Positions 44,225 through 53,231 of a DNA stretch of 64,000 bases are shown here, piece by piece. The position numbers were made by a program, and so were the translations under genes. Below the pieces are notes generated by a model that searched no databases, was not told where the DNA came from, and saw nothing but the letters and a program-made list of their open reading frames with translations. This stretch comes from Acetobacter estunensis (GTDB taxonomy: Bacteria > Pseudomonadota > Alphaproteobacteria > Acetobacterales > Acetobacteraceae). The stretch covers positions 1 through 64,000 of the forward strand of contig NZ_WOTH01000002.1 in assembly GCF_011516945.1 (NCBI RefSeq). The letters run 5' to 3'. Positions within the stretch are counted from its first letter, which is position 1, and every line of letters starts with the position of its first letter.

Positions 44225-44916
44225 AACGTGCGGTGCTGTTCGATACCGAAACCACAGGACTGGAAGCTACGGGCGGCGACCGGATCATCGAGATTGCGGC
44301 TCTCGAAATGATGGGAGATCTTCCAACGGGAAAGACTTTTCATGTTCTGATCGACCCTGAACGTGACATTCCTGAGGAAGCCTCACGCGTTCATGGGTTC
44401 ACACTTGCGGATCTCGAAGGAAAGCCGAAATTCGTCGAGGTGGCACAGGGGTTTCTCGATTTCATCGGTGAAGACGATCTGATTGCCCACAACGCGACCT
44501 TCGATTTCGGCTTCATCAACGCCGAACTGGCACGTGTTGGAAAAGCGCCTCTCGATCCGGCGCGGAAAGTGGACACGCTGGAACTTGCGCGGGAACGATT
44601 TCCGGGCATGCCCAACAGCCTCGACGCCTTGTGTCGCCGGTATGGGATCGATCTCTCCGAACGTACGACCCATAACGCGTTGCTCGACTGCAAGCTGCTG
44701 GCCGAGGTCTATCTCGAACTCATGGGCGGCCGTCAGCACGGTCTTGGACTGGGCGTGGAAGAGGGCGATTCTCCCGCCGTTCGCTATAGCGGCCCGATGG
44801 GGCGTACGCCCGTTTTGATCCGTCCCGATGAAAAAACTCTCGCGGCACATCGACTATTTGTGGAAGCCATGCCGGACCCGATGTGGCTCAGGGATGAGCC
44901 GACTGCCGCGGACTGA
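44221..44916 (+). CDS. dnaQ: DNA polymerase III epsilon subunit (proofreading exonuclease)
   Basis: A 231-residue DEDDh 3'-5' exonuclease that proofreads for the replicative polymerase. Motif Exo I is FDTETTGLEATGG near residues 7-19, Exo II is AHNATFDFGFINAEL near 89-103, and Exo III ERTTHNALLDCKLLAEVYLEL near 142-162 with the DEDDh histidine. The C-terminal tail would contact the alpha subunit. Start ATG 44221 overlaps coaE. It is convergent with the sensor kinase gene, with only 3 bp between the stops. Confidence 0.96.
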   Translation: MKRAVLFDTETTGLEATGGDRIIEIAALEMMGDLPTGKTFHVLIDPERDIPEEASRVHGFTLADLEGKPKFVEVAQGFLDFIGEDDLIAHNATFDFGFINAELARVGKAPLDPARKVDTLELARERFPGMPNSLDALCRRYGIDLSERTTHNALLDCKLLAEVYLELMGGRQHGLGLGVEEGDSPAVRYSGPMGRTPVLIRPDEKTLAAHRLFVEAMPDPMWLRDEPTAAD

Positions 44917-44919
44917 TCC

Positions 44920-46614
44920 TCACGCCACAAGTGTGACAATAGCGGCCAGCCCCTGCGGAGAGCGGTTGCGGAGTACGACATTTCCCCCCAGACCACGGAT
45001 GATGGTTCGGACGATGGCCAGTCCCAAACCTGTGCCTCCCGTTTCACGATTACGGCTTTCCTCACCCCGGACGAACGGCTCGAACATTCGTTCCAGATCG
45101 GCCTCATCCAGACCGGGACCATCATCTTCAATCGTCACAATGACGCGTCCGTCTTCAGGGGGGGCGACCGTTACCCGTGCTTCACCACCATAGAGAACCG
45201 CATTGTTGACCAGATTGGTGAAAGCGCGTTTCAGACTGAGGGGACGTCCGCGAATAACGATTTGCGGTGGATTTCCCACAAGTTCGATGTTGTCTGTGTG
45301 ATCGGGATGACTTTCGGCCACATCGTCCACGACTGTCTGAAGGAGCGCTGTCAGATCGAGGGCAGAGATTGCCTCACGGGATGAACTGTCTCGTCCAAAC
45401 GCCAGAGTGGACTCCACCATGGCCGAAAGTTCATTGAGATCGTTGAGGAATTTTCCGCGCATGACATCGTCGTCGATGAATTCCGTGCGCAGTTTCAGGC
45501 GCGTTATGGGCGTACGCAGATCGTGGCCGATGGCCGAGAGAATTTGTGTGCGTTCGGCAACAAAACGCCGAATGCGTCGCGCCATCGTATTGAAAGCCGC
45601 CGCAGCGCGGGCAACTTCCACGGGGCCGTCCTCAGAGAGCGGTGGCGCGGTATCATCGGGCACGAAGTTTTCGGCCGCTGCAGCCAGAGTACGCACGGGA
45701 ACGAGCAGGCGTCTCACGCCCCATACGATCAGAAACCCGCCGCCGGCTGTCATGAGGCCAAGGGCTATGGGAAAAGTGGGCGAGTCAAAAGGATTGGGAA
45801 CGGGCAGCCAGTACCGGATGACGAGCCAGCGATCTTCGTCTGGAAGTTGCAACGCAATGCCGCGTCCACGTCCTGAGCCTTCGGGCAGCATCATCACCTT
45901 CCGGGGGAACCATGGCGGCCCCATCCGCCGGAAACGGAACTGTGAGGGACCGGAAGGAAAGCCGAAAATATCCGGCGGAGGCATCGCGGAACAGGCTTCG
46001 GCGGATGGGTGCTGGTTCCGAAGAAAAGGGGGGATATCGGCGGGATCGTGACATTCGGGGGCTGAGAAAGGCGGGATGAGAGGCATACCGAGATGATCGT
46101 CTTCCGGTCGCGGCCCTCCATTGTCCCTTGGAGGGAATGGAAAATGTCCTTCTCTTTCAGCAAATGGTGGCATTCCATCGAAGCCACCCGGCCCACCACC
46201 TCCGCCGGGTCCACCCCCGCCCTCGGGGCCGCCACCTCCGCCCGGCCCGCCACCCGGTCCTGCGGGCGGCAGAAAGAGCATGGTTCTTACAAGGTGCCGA
46301 GGAACCTCAACTGTCAGGTCTTCATCGGGTTTCGATGCCAGATGAACCGTGAAATCATCGGGAAGCGAAAGATGTTCGACTTCATCGGTCCGTTCGGAGG
46401 GTGGGTTTTCCGCCACACTCCGATAGATCATCATGGCACGAACCGTCGCGCGATGCGCGGCAAGCCGTTCATCGAAGCTCATGCGGTCGAGAGTCTCGAT
46501 GGTCAGTCCGAGCACTTCAAGAACGGCGAAGCCGACGATCAGAAGAAGGCTCATCCGTGCCGCCAGTGTGCGCGGCATGAAGCGTGCGAATCTGGTCGAT
46601 GTGCTGCGAAGCAT
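44920..46614 (-). CDS. sensor histidine kinase, EnvZ-like, with Gly/Pro-rich periplasmic domain
   Basis: A 564-residue inner-membrane kinase. Layout: helix 1 at about 21-40; a periplasmic region of about 240 residues; helix 2 at about 281-300; a HAMP domain (301-353); the phosphoacceptor His364 in SAIGHDLRTPITRLKLRTEF; and an ATPase domain with NLVNNAVLYGG, EDDGPGLDE and GGTGLGLAIVR. The periplasmic part is odd: residues 119-144 are almost only Gly and Pro, and a Pro/Phe/acidic-rich stretch follows. The signal sensed is unknown. It lies 51 bp downstream of the response regulator gene and forms a pair with it. Confidence 0.93.
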   Translation of the reverse strand: MLRSTSTRFARFMPRTLAARMSLLLIVGFAVLEVLGLTIETLDRMSFDERLAAHRATVRAMMIYRSVAENPPSERTDEVEHLSLPDDFTVHLASKPDEDLTVEVPRHLVRTMLFLPPAGPGGGPGGGGGPEGGGGPGGGGGPGGFDGMPPFAEREGHFPFPPRDNGGPRPEDDHLGMPLIPPFSAPECHDPADIPPFLRNQHPSAEACSAMPPPDIFGFPSGPSQFRFRRMGPPWFPRKVMMLPEGSGRGRGIALQLPDEDRWLVIRYWLPVPNPFDSPTFPIALGLMTAGGGFLIVWGVRRLLVPVRTLAAAAENFVPDDTAPPLSEDGPVEVARAAAAFNTMARRIRRFVAERTQILSAIGHDLRTPITRLKLRTEFIDDDVMRGKFLNDLNELSAMVESTLAFGRDSSSREAISALDLTALLQTVVDDVAESHPDHTDNIELVGNPPQIVIRGRPLSLKRAFTNLVNNAVLYGGEARVTVAPPEDGRVIVTIEDDGPGLDEADLERMFEPFVRGEESRNRETGGTGLGLAIVRTIIRGLGGNVVLRNRSPQGLAAIVTLVA

Positions 46615-46665
46615 CCAGAGTCTCAGGAGTTTTCAGGAATGAAAATAGCTCCGAGAGAACCGCTT

Positions 46666-47382
46666 TCAGCGCCGCTCGACATCGGCAGCCAGCACGTATC
46701 CACCTCCGCGAACAGTCTTGATGAGCTGGGCGTTACGGCCATCATCCTCAAGCTTTCGCCGCAGGCGGCTGACAGCAACGTCAATGGCGCGGTCAAACGG
46801 CCCAGCCTGACGCCCCCGGAGGAGGTCAAGCAGCATGTCACGGGTCAACACACGGTTGGCACGCTCCAGGAGAGCCAGCAGCAGATCGTATTCACCACCT
46901 GTCAGCGCCACTTCTGTCCCTTGGGGATTAAGAAGCCGCCGACGGGCGAGTTCCAGCGTCCAGCCTGAAAATACGATTTCGCGCACATCACCCGATCCAG
47001 CGTCGGATGAACTGTCGGCGCGGCGCATGACGGCACGTATGCGGGCCAGAAGTTCGCGTGGATTGAAAGGCTTGGAGACGTAGTCATCCGCTCCGAGCTC
47101 CAGACCGATGATGCGGTCTGTCTCATCTCCCATAGCGGTGAGCATGATAATCGGGACATTGGCCTGCGAGCGCAGCCAGCGCGCGATGTCCAGCCCGGTT
47201 TCACCCGGCAGCATCAGATCCACCACGACCAGATGATAATGCCCCTGCGCCCACAGTTTGCGGGCTTCCCGCCCGTCGCGAGCACTGGTGACACGCATCT
47301 GGTTGCGCTCAAGAAAGCACGAAAGCAGATCGCGAATTTCCCGGTCGTCATCAATGACCAGAATATGCGGTATTGGGTCCAT
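46666..47382 (-). CDS. OmpR-family response regulator
   Basis: A 238-residue DNA-binding regulator. The receiver domain opens HILVIDDDREIRDLLSCFL, with the phosphorylated Asp in VVVDLMLPGETGLDIARW near residue 54, the switch Thr in MLTAMGDE, and KPFNPRELLARI carrying the conserved lysine. The C-terminal winged helix includes LTGGEYDLLLALLERANRVL and AIDVAVSRLRRKLEDDG. ATG 47382 has an AAGG site and starts the receiver at once; the frame is open to 47424. It is followed by its partner sensor kinase. Its targets are unknown, though the envelope-type context is like EnvZ/OmpR. Confidence 0.94.
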   Translation of the reverse strand: MDPIPHILVIDDDREIRDLLSCFLERNQMRVTSARDGREARKLWAQGHYHLVVVDLMLPGETGLDIARWLRSQANVPIIMLTAMGDETDRIIGLELGADDYVSKPFNPRELLARIRAVMRRADSSSDAGSGDVREIVFSGWTLELARRRLLNPQGTEVALTGGEYDLLLALLERANRVLTRDMLLDLLRGRQAGPFDRAIDVAVSRLRRKLEDDGRNAQLIKTVRGGGYVLAADVERR

Positions 47383-47535
47383 GTCAGACCTTATAGGACA
47401 GATGAAGGGGCCTGTGCAGGCCATGTTGCACTCCGTTGCACTTGAGCACGAAAATGCGACATAGCCCGATGAGCCTTTGAGGATGCGAAAAGCTGGATCA
47501 TGATGATAGCCTGAATACCGAAGCGGGAAGTAAAA

Positions 47536-48228
47536 ATGCGTTCAGCCAATGCGCGTTTTCATGGATGGTTCATCTCGTCTTTCCTGACGGGCTGGATCAT
47601 CGCGTCATGCGGATGTGCATTTGCTCAGGACATTGCACCTTCTTCGCAGGGCACGGGCACATCTGCCGATCCGCCCGGCTTTCCCCTTTTCAATCCCGTT
47701 CCAACAGATACGTCCCGCGAAGCGGTGTCTCCATCTCCGACGCCAGACGGGACGAGCGGCGATAACCCCGACCTGCGTATCACGTTGCCTGTCGGACCCA
47801 TCGCTCCCACACAGAAAGATGCGTCTTCCATTGAGGGAGAGATCGGTCACGAACGGCTTGACGGGTTGATTGACCGGGAGGTTCTGGGCGCAGACGGTCA
47901 CGTCCTCGGTCATGTCGTGAATGTTCTGATCGGATCGGATGGGGAAATGCGGGCCGTAGTGCTCGATATCGGCGGGTTTCTTGGCGTTGGCAGCCGCCGT
48001 GTTGCCGTATCGAGCGTCCTTCTGACGATTAATCGCGATAGCGGCAAGAATCGCACAATCACTCTGTATGTTCCCGATCAGGCGATCCGTTCCGCTCCTC
48101 AATATGACCCGGATGCTCAGGATGTTTCTGTCCTGACAGGGCCACGGGTTGCGCCAGCGTCAGCATATCCCGCGAAGGAAATCACGCCTTCGGGCGCTTC
48201 TCAGCAAAGTGATCGGCCCTCTCCATGA
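47536..48228 (+). CDS. exported PRC-barrel domain protein
   Basis: A 230-residue protein with a signal peptide (hydrophobic WFISSFLTGWIIASCGCAFA near residues 11-30, cleavage after AFA likely). A Pro/Ser/Thr-rich stretch of about 70 residues is followed by a PRC-barrel domain (about 104-170: LIDREVLGADGHVLGHVVNV, then GFLGVGSRRVAVSS). Cytosolic PRC barrels act in RNA processing or photosynthetic reaction centres, but exported versions are of unknown function and may bind envelope ligands. It is divergent from the response regulator (153 bp between starts), so it could be a target of that system. The C-terminus is low-complexity. Confidence 0.75.
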   Translation: MRSANARFHGWFISSFLTGWIIASCGCAFAQDIAPSSQGTGTSADPPGFPLFNPVPTDTSREAVSPSPTPDGTSGDNPDLRITLPVGPIAPTQKDASSIEGEIGHERLDGLIDREVLGADGHVLGHVVNVLIGSDGEMRAVVLDIGGFLGVGSRRVAVSSVLLTINRDSGKNRTITLYVPDQAIRSAPQYDPDAQDVSVLTGPRVAPASAYPAKEITPSGASQQSDRPSP

Positions 48229-48274
48229 CTTCACAAAGCTTTTTCACGCGTTTGCAGGAGAGATAAGGCGGAGA

Positions 48275-49543
48275 ATGACCGTGCTGAAAGGACTGCCACA
48301 CAATAGCGGACTGGGGCTGGATGGTGTCAGTTTCTTTGTGGCCAATCTTCAGGCGGCTTTCGGACCTTTCATTTCCGTCTATCTGACCGAGGAGCATTGG
48401 ACTCAGGGCGAGATCGGCATTGCGCTGAGTATCGGTTCGGTTACGGCCATGGTCAGTCAGGTGCCAGCGGGAGCGCTGGTGGACGCATTGGTCAACAAGC
48501 GGCGAGTGGCGGAAGTTTCGATCATCGCGATCATCCTATCCTGTCTTCTCATGGCCATCATGCCGCAGCGCCTGCCTGTTGCCTTGGCCGAAATCCTGCA
48601 TGGTCTGGCAAGCTGCACCCTCAATCCCGCTATCAGCGCCCTGACGCTGGGTGTCGTGGCAGCACGTCTCGCGCGTGATCCTGTGGGGGCAGGAGGGGCG
48701 CTGGGAGTACGCTTCGGGCGCAACGCCAGTCTGGCCGCGATCGGCAACGCTCTGTCGGCCGGACTGATGGGAGCCGCAGGTTATCTGGTGTCCGCTCGGG
48801 CAACCTTTGTTCTGGGTGCGCTCATGGCTGTGCCGGGACTGCTTGCTCTGCGGATGATTGAGCCGGCGGGCACGCCATTAGACGAAAGTGCAGCAGGTCT
48901 TGCGGAGGGTGAGCGACCCGAGCGCGCACGGGTGCGTTCGGTTTTAGCGTTGCTACGGGAGCGGGGACTGTTTTCGTTTGCTCTATGTATCGTGTTCTTT
49001 CATCTCTCCAATGCCGCCATGCTGCCGCTTGCTGCCGGACAGATCACGAAAGAAGCCGGTCGGTCGGCGGAAATCGTTATTGCAGCCTGTATTTTAGGGC
49101 CGCAGCTTCTCGGTGCTTTGCTGTCTCCGTTTTTTGGCCGATGGGCCGAGAGAATCGGACGTCGTCCGGTGATGCTCGGCGCTTTTCTTACGCTTCCCTT
49201 GCGAGGCGCGCTTCTCGGTTACGTCTCCGATCCCATACCGATCGTGGCCGTACAGATGCTCGATGGCGTCAGTTCAGCGGCATTTGGGGTCATGCTGCCG
49301 CTGGTGACAGCGGATCTGACCCGCCAGACCGGGCACTTCAATCTCTGTATGGGGATGCTGGGACTGGCGATGGGGCTGGGGGCGAGTTTCAGCACTACGC
49401 TGGCGGGTTCCGTGGCCGATCATTCGCTGCCGGAAGCCTTCGGACTGCTGGCGGTTTGCGGTTTCGTATGTGTTCTGGTGGTCGCCTTCATGATGAAGGA
49501 GACGGGCCCTGATTCCAGCAAACGGCCCGATGTGAAAACATGA
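48275..49543 (+). CDS. MFS transporter
   Basis: A 422-residue inner-membrane protein with about 12 helices. The loop between helices 2 and 3 is shorter than the classical MFS motif (AGALVDALVNKRRVAEVS), and the matching loop in the second half is clearer (FFGRWAERIGRRPVMLGAFL). The mid-loop has a charged stretch GLAEGERPERARVRSVLALL. This resembles prokaryotic multidrug or metabolite exporters with no known substrate. ATG 48275 is preceded by AAGGCGGAGA. It starts 46 bp after the PRC-barrel gene and may share its transcript. It is convergent with lipB. Confidence 0.82.
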   Translation: MTVLKGLPHNSGLGLDGVSFFVANLQAAFGPFISVYLTEEHWTQGEIGIALSIGSVTAMVSQVPAGALVDALVNKRRVAEVSIIAIILSCLLMAIMPQRLPVALAEILHGLASCTLNPAISALTLGVVAARLARDPVGAGGALGVRFGRNASLAAIGNALSAGLMGAAGYLVSARATFVLGALMAVPGLLALRMIEPAGTPLDESAAGLAEGERPERARVRSVLALLRERGLFSFALCIVFFHLSNAAMLPLAAGQITKEAGRSAEIVIAACILGPQLLGALLSPFFGRWAERIGRRPVMLGAFLTLPLRGALLGYVSDPIPIVAVQMLDGVSSAAFGVMLPLVTADLTRQTGHFNLCMGMLGLAMGLGASFSTTLAGSVADHSLPEAFGLLAVCGFVCVLVVAFMMKETGPDSSKRPDVKT

Positions 49544-49552
49544 GACCGTCGT

Positions 49553-50272
49553 TCAGCCCGTAATGAGACGACACCATTCCTCACGCAGGATGGTGTCCAA
49601 CTGCGCGATCGTTATATCCAGTCCCAGATTGCGTAGACTTGTCACGCCGTGTTCACGGATGCCGCAGGGAACGATGCCTTCGAACGCGGACAGGTCCGGG
49701 TCCACGTTGATGGAAATGCCGTGCCAGCTCACCCAGCGGGTCACGCGCACACCGAGGGCGGCAATCTTGGATTCCGCGCCGGTCGCCGCGTCTACCACCC
49801 ACACGCCCACACGGCCTTCCCGGCGTTCCCCCGTCACACCGCACCGGGCAAGAGTGGCGATCACCCAACTTTCCAGAAACCCGACATAGGCCCGCAGATC
49901 GCGGGGCGGCAGAGGGCCATGCTGTCGGGTGAGATCGAGCATGGGATAGGCCACCCGCTGGCCGGGACCATGATAGGTCCATTGCCCTCCACGACCGGCA
50001 GGATAGGTAGGATACCCTCGCGGATTGAACAGGTCGGCTTCTTTTGCAGACGTGCCCGCCGTGAAGACCGAAGGGTGTTCGAGCAGCCAGATCCGTTCCT
50101 GTGCGCCGTCCGCACGAATGGCGCGTGCCGTCTCTTCCATACGCGCCAATGCCAGCGGGTAGGGGACAAGTTCATCCGAGCGCTCCCACAGGATATCATG
50201 CTCGCCGCCGGGAACGGTTCCACAGGAGTGCGGGGGAGATGAATCTTTCACCCGAATCGCAGATTCGGACAT
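49553..50272 (-). CDS. lipB: octanoyl-[ACP]-protein transferase (lipoyl synthesis)
   Basis: A 239-residue enzyme that moves the octanoyl group from acyl carrier protein to lipoyl domains, after which LipA inserts sulfur. The signature [18 protein letters not shown] near residues 94-111 and the later [19 protein letters not shown] and FEGIVPCGI (catalytic Cys) are intact. The N-terminal 25 residues are loosely conserved. ATG 50272 (MSESAIRV) has a GAGG site; ATG 50290 is an in-frame alternative. It is convergent with the MFS gene. tRNA-Leu lies upstream on the other strand. Confidence 0.95.
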   Translation of the reverse strand: MSESAIRVKDSSPPHSCGTVPGGEHDILWERSDELVPYPLALARMEETARAIRADGAQERIWLLEHPSVFTAGTSAKEADLFNPRGYPTYPAGRGGQWTYHGPGQRVAYPMLDLTRQHGPLPPRDLRAYVGFLESWVIATLARCGVTGERREGRVGVWVVDAATGAESKIAALGVRVTRWVSWHGISINVDPDLSAFEGIVPCGIREHGVTSLRNLGLDITIAQLDTILREEWCRLITG

Positions 50273-50347
50273 TGCGGCATCCTCAAGCATCGGTTATACG
50301 CCCTCCAACTTCAGCCGGTATCACTCAAACGATGCCGGTTGTCACGG

Positions 50348-50433
50348 GCGGCCGTGGCGGAATGGTAGACGCGCAAGCTTGAGGTGCTTGTGGGGGAAAC
50401 CCTGTGGAAGTTCGAGTCTTCTCGGCCGCACCA
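50348..50433 (+). tRNA. tRNA-Leu (GAG)
   Basis: An 86-nt class II tRNA with acceptor GCGGCCG pairing with CGGCCGC, anticodon stem CAAGC/GCTTG around the loop TTGAGGT (anticodon GAG), a long variable arm (TGTGGGGGAAACCCTGTG region), a T arm GTTCGAGTC and an encoded CCA end. GAG reads CTC and CTT leucine codons. Confidence 0.95.
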
Positions 50434-50604
50434 AAGTTTCCGGACATCCGGATACCCATAATGTGAGTTGATTTGGATCAAAGAGTTCTGCCCTCCGGGC
50501 AGGGCTGGATCGCAGGAATTGCGATCTCCTCGCATTTGTCACGTTTTTAACAATCTTAACCACTAGAACGATGCGGCCTGTGCGATCTACAGTCGCGCTA
50601 CAGC

Positions 50605-50650
50605 AGCATTACGCGCCGCGCATCCTTCGGAGTGTGCGGCGCGTAATGCT
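50605..50650. other. perfect 15-bp inverted repeat in the galU leader
   Basis: AGCATTACGCGCCGC (50605-50619) pairs exactly with GCGGCGCGTAATGCT (50636-50650). The 16 bases between them can pair further (about 6 imperfect pairs closing a small TTC loop), so the whole element could be a 46-nt hairpin. It lies 35 bp before the galU start codon. There is no T-run on either side, so it is not a standard terminator. Confidence 0.85.
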
Positions 50651-50685
50651 TGGTGTCTGCACATGAGCATAGAAGGTGCCGCTTC

Positions 50686-51564
50686 GTGACAAAACCTTTG
50701 CGTAAAGCCGTTCTCCCCGTTGCCGGACTTGGAACCCGCTTTCTTCCGGCCACCAAAGCCATGCCCAAGGAAATGCTGCCCGTCGTTGACCGGCCGCTGA
50801 TCCAGTACGCGGTCGATGAAGCCCGCGCGGCCGGCATCAAGGAGATCTGCCTGATCACCGGTCGCGGCAAGGATTCCCTCATTGATTATTTCGATGTCGC
50901 GTTCGAGCTTGAGTACACCCTGCGCGAGCGCAACAAGGTCGAAGCTCTCAAGGCGCTGGAACCCAGCAGCATCGAAGCCGGTTCGCTTGTTGCCGTCCGT
51001 CAGCAGGAGCCGCTCGGGCTTGGTCACGCCATCTGGTGCGCCCGCAGCTTCATCGGTGACGATCCGTTCGCCATCCTGTTGCCTGACGACATCGTGCAGT
51101 CCGGTGTGCCGTGCCTCAAGCAGCTTGCCGATGCGTATTACGCGACCGGCGGCAGCGTTGTGGCCGTGGAAGAGGTTCCTCGTGAGCGCACCAATCAGTA
51201 CGGCATTCTCAAGCCGGGCAAGGATGACGGCAAGCTGGTGGAGATCGAAGGGCTGGTCGAAAAGCCCAAGCCGGAAGATGCGCCGTCCAACCTGTCCATC
51301 ATCGGCCGTTACATCCTGACGCCCGAAATCATGCCGTTCCTTGCTCTTCTTGAGAAAGGTGCGGGCGGTGAAGTGCAGCTTACCGACGCCATGGCCAAGA
51401 CGATCGGCAAGACGCCGTTCCACGGCCTGCGTTATGAGGGCAAGCGCTTCGATTGCGGCAACAAGATCGGCTTCCTTGAGGCACAGATCGCGTTCGCGCT
51501 GGAGCGCCCCGATCTGGCAAACGACGTCAAAGGCTTCCTGAAAAACTATACGGCGTCACTCTGA
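50686..51564 (+). CDS. galU: UTP-glucose-1-phosphate uridylyltransferase
   Basis: A 292-residue enzyme making UDP-glucose from UTP and glucose 1-phosphate, the donor for cellulose, acetan-like polysaccharides and other glucosyl surface polymers. The nucleotide-binding signature is GLGTRFLPATKAMPKEMLPV near residues 14-33, with FGV-type motifs such as GLGHAIWCAR and NQYGILKPG, and EKPKPEDAPSNLSIIGRYIL. A GTG at 50686 preceded by AGAAGG is the start. Its TGA stop shares a base with the ATG of the mutase gene (TGATG), which indicates coupling and a shared role in sugar-phosphate flow. Confidence 0.96.
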   Translation: MTKPLRKAVLPVAGLGTRFLPATKAMPKEMLPVVDRPLIQYAVDEARAAGIKEICLITGRGKDSLIDYFDVAFELEYTLRERNKVEALKALEPSSIEAGSLVAVRQQEPLGLGHAIWCARSFIGDDPFAILLPDDIVQSGVPCLKQLADAYYATGGSVVAVEEVPRERTNQYGILKPGKDDGKLVEIEGLVEKPKPEDAPSNLSIIGRYILTPEIMPFLALLEKGAGGEVQLTDAMAKTIGKTPFHGLRYEGKRFDCGNKIGFLEAQIAFALERPDLANDVKGFLKNYTASL

Positions 51565-52973
51565 TGAGCTTTCGGCATACGTTCGAAGCCACGAGCCTCC
51601 GCGAGTATGATATTCGCGGAATCGTGGGTAAGACGCTGAGTGTTGAGGATGCGTTCGCGATCGGACGTACCTTCGCCAGCATGGTGATCCGCAACGGCGG
51701 CAAGACCGTGGTGATCGGCTATGATGGCCGCGTTTCCTCGCCGTCGCTGGAAGAAGCGCTGGTCAACGGCGCGGTGGCTTCTGGCGCGGATGTGACGCGC
51801 ATCGGCCGCGGTCCCACGCCGATGCTCTATTTCGCTTCCGTCACGCTCAAGGCGGACGGCGCGATCATGGTCACCGGCAGTCACAATCCGGCCAATTACA
51901 ACGGCTTCAAGATGATGATGGCCGGCAAGCCGTTTTTCGGCGAGCAGATCCGTCATCTCGGTCATCTGTCCCACAAGGGCGACGTCGTGCCCGAGACCAA
52001 GGGCACGGTGAAGACCATCGACATCAAGCCTGAGTATGTGGCGCGTCTGCTTCAGGATTATGATGGCGGTGATCGCAAACTGAAGGTTGTCTGGGACAGC
52101 GGCAACAGTGCTGCAGGCGATGTTCTGCCCGCGCTGCTTGCCAAACTGCCGGGCGAGCACACGCTCCTCAATGGTGAGGTGGATGGCACGTTCCCGGCCC
52201 ATCATCCCGACCCGACCGTGGCCAAGAACCTTGAGCAGCTTATCGAGGCTGTGAAGGCGCAGAAGGCCGATCTTGGCATCGCCTTCGACGGTGACGCGGA
52301 TCGCGTGGGCGTGGTGGACGACAAGGGGGGCATCCTTTGGGGTGACCAGATCCTTGTCCTGCTGGCGCGTGACGTGCTGAAGAACCATCCGGGCGGCACG
52401 ATCATCGCGGATGTGAAGGCGTCTCAGGTTCTCTTCGACGAAGTGAAGAAAGCCGGTGGCGAGCCGCTGATGTGGCGCACGGGGCATTCGCTCATCAAGA
52501 CGAAAATGGCTGAGACAAAGTCACCGCTGGCTGGCGAGATGTCGGGGCACATCTTCTTTGCCGACAAATGGTATGGTTTCGATGACGCGATCTACGCTGC
52601 CATCCGTGTGCTGGGCATCGTTGCCCGCATGAAGGAGCCGCTGTCGGCGTTCCGCGAGAGCCTGCCGCAGACCGTCACCACGCCAGAGATCCGCTTTGAC
52701 TGCGACGACGTGCGCAAGTTCAAGGTGATCGAGGAAGTGGCGGAACGCCTGCGCAAGGATGGCGCGGATGTGTCCGAGATCGACGGTGTTCGTGTGAACA
52801 CGCCGGATGGCTGGTGGCTGCTTCGTGCGTCCAACACGCAGGCCGTGCTCGTTGCACGCTGCGAGGGCAAGAGCGAGCAGGGGCTGGACAATCTCAAGGC
52901 AGCGCTTGCACGGCAGCTTGAACTGTCCGGTCTGGAAAAGCCCGACTTCTCAGGTGAGAACGCCGGCCATTGA
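51564..52973 (+). CDS. phosphomannomutase/phosphoglucomutase
   Basis: A 469-residue alpha-D-phosphohexomutase. The phosphoserine loop is IMVTGSHNPANYNGFKMM near residues 97-114, the metal-binding loop FDGDADRVGVVDDKGG near 241-256, and the sugar-binding loop LAGEMSGHIFFADKWYGFDD. The fourth domain has RASNTQAVLVARCEGKS. This class interconverts glucose 1- and 6-phosphate and mannose 1- and 6-phosphate; adjacency to galU favours supply of glucose 1-phosphate for UDP-glucose, but GDP-mannose synthesis is equally possible. The start overlaps the galU stop by one base. Confidence 0.92.
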   Translation: MSFRHTFEATSLREYDIRGIVGKTLSVEDAFAIGRTFASMVIRNGGKTVVIGYDGRVSSPSLEEALVNGAVASGADVTRIGRGPTPMLYFASVTLKADGAIMVTGSHNPANYNGFKMMMAGKPFFGEQIRHLGHLSHKGDVVPETKGTVKTIDIKPEYVARLLQDYDGGDRKLKVVWDSGNSAAGDVLPALLAKLPGEHTLLNGEVDGTFPAHHPDPTVAKNLEQLIEAVKAQKADLGIAFDGDADRVGVVDDKGGILWGDQILVLLARDVLKNHPGGTIIADVKASQVLFDEVKKAGGEPLMWRTGHSLIKTKMAETKSPLAGEMSGHIFFADKWYGFDDAIYAAIRVLGIVARMKEPLSAFRESLPQTVTTPEIRFDCDDVRKFKVIEEVAERLRKDGADVSEIDGVRVNTPDGWWLLRASNTQAVLVARCEGKSEQGLDNLKAALARQLELSGLEKPDFSGENAGH

Positions 52974-53005
52974 GGTCTGCTTTCCCAGAAAAGGAGTGGC
53001 GTTTC

Positions 53006-53185
53006 ATGAGTGATGATACGTTTCGCTCCTTTCTGGAGCCGGGCCAATGGGTCCGGCATCCCGATCACCCTCAATGGGGTGACGGGCAGGTTCAGTCCGC
53101 CATCGGATCCCGCGTGACCGTCAATTTCGAGCACATGGGCAAGGTGGTGCTCGATGCCCGTGTTGTGACGTTGCAGGTGATCTGA
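53006..53185 (+). CDS. small DUF3553-type protein
   Basis: A 59-residue protein, MSDDTFRSFLEPGQWVRHPD onward, with QWGDGQVQSAIGSRVTVNFE and KVVLDARVVTLQVI. The pattern of a small SH3-like beta barrel (short beta strands, GQWVRHP, WGxGQVQS, NFEHxGKKV) matches DUF3553, also seen at the tail of UvrD-like helicases. Role unknown; nucleic-acid or protein binding is a guess from the fold. A GGAG site precedes ATG 53006. It lies 32 bp behind the mutase gene and 46 bp before moaA, and is probably in the same transcript. Confidence 0.8.
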   Translation: MSDDTFRSFLEPGQWVRHPDHPQWGDGQVQSAIGSRVTVNFEHMGKVVLDARVVTLQVI

Positions 53186-53231
53186 CACTTCCGGCTTTGC
53201 CGTGGGTCGGTTGCGGGCATATATAGTACCA

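Noticed and set aside
53186-53231. molybdenum-cofactor riboswitch before moaA
   Set aside because: The gap is only 46 bp, far too short for the known Moco aptamer.
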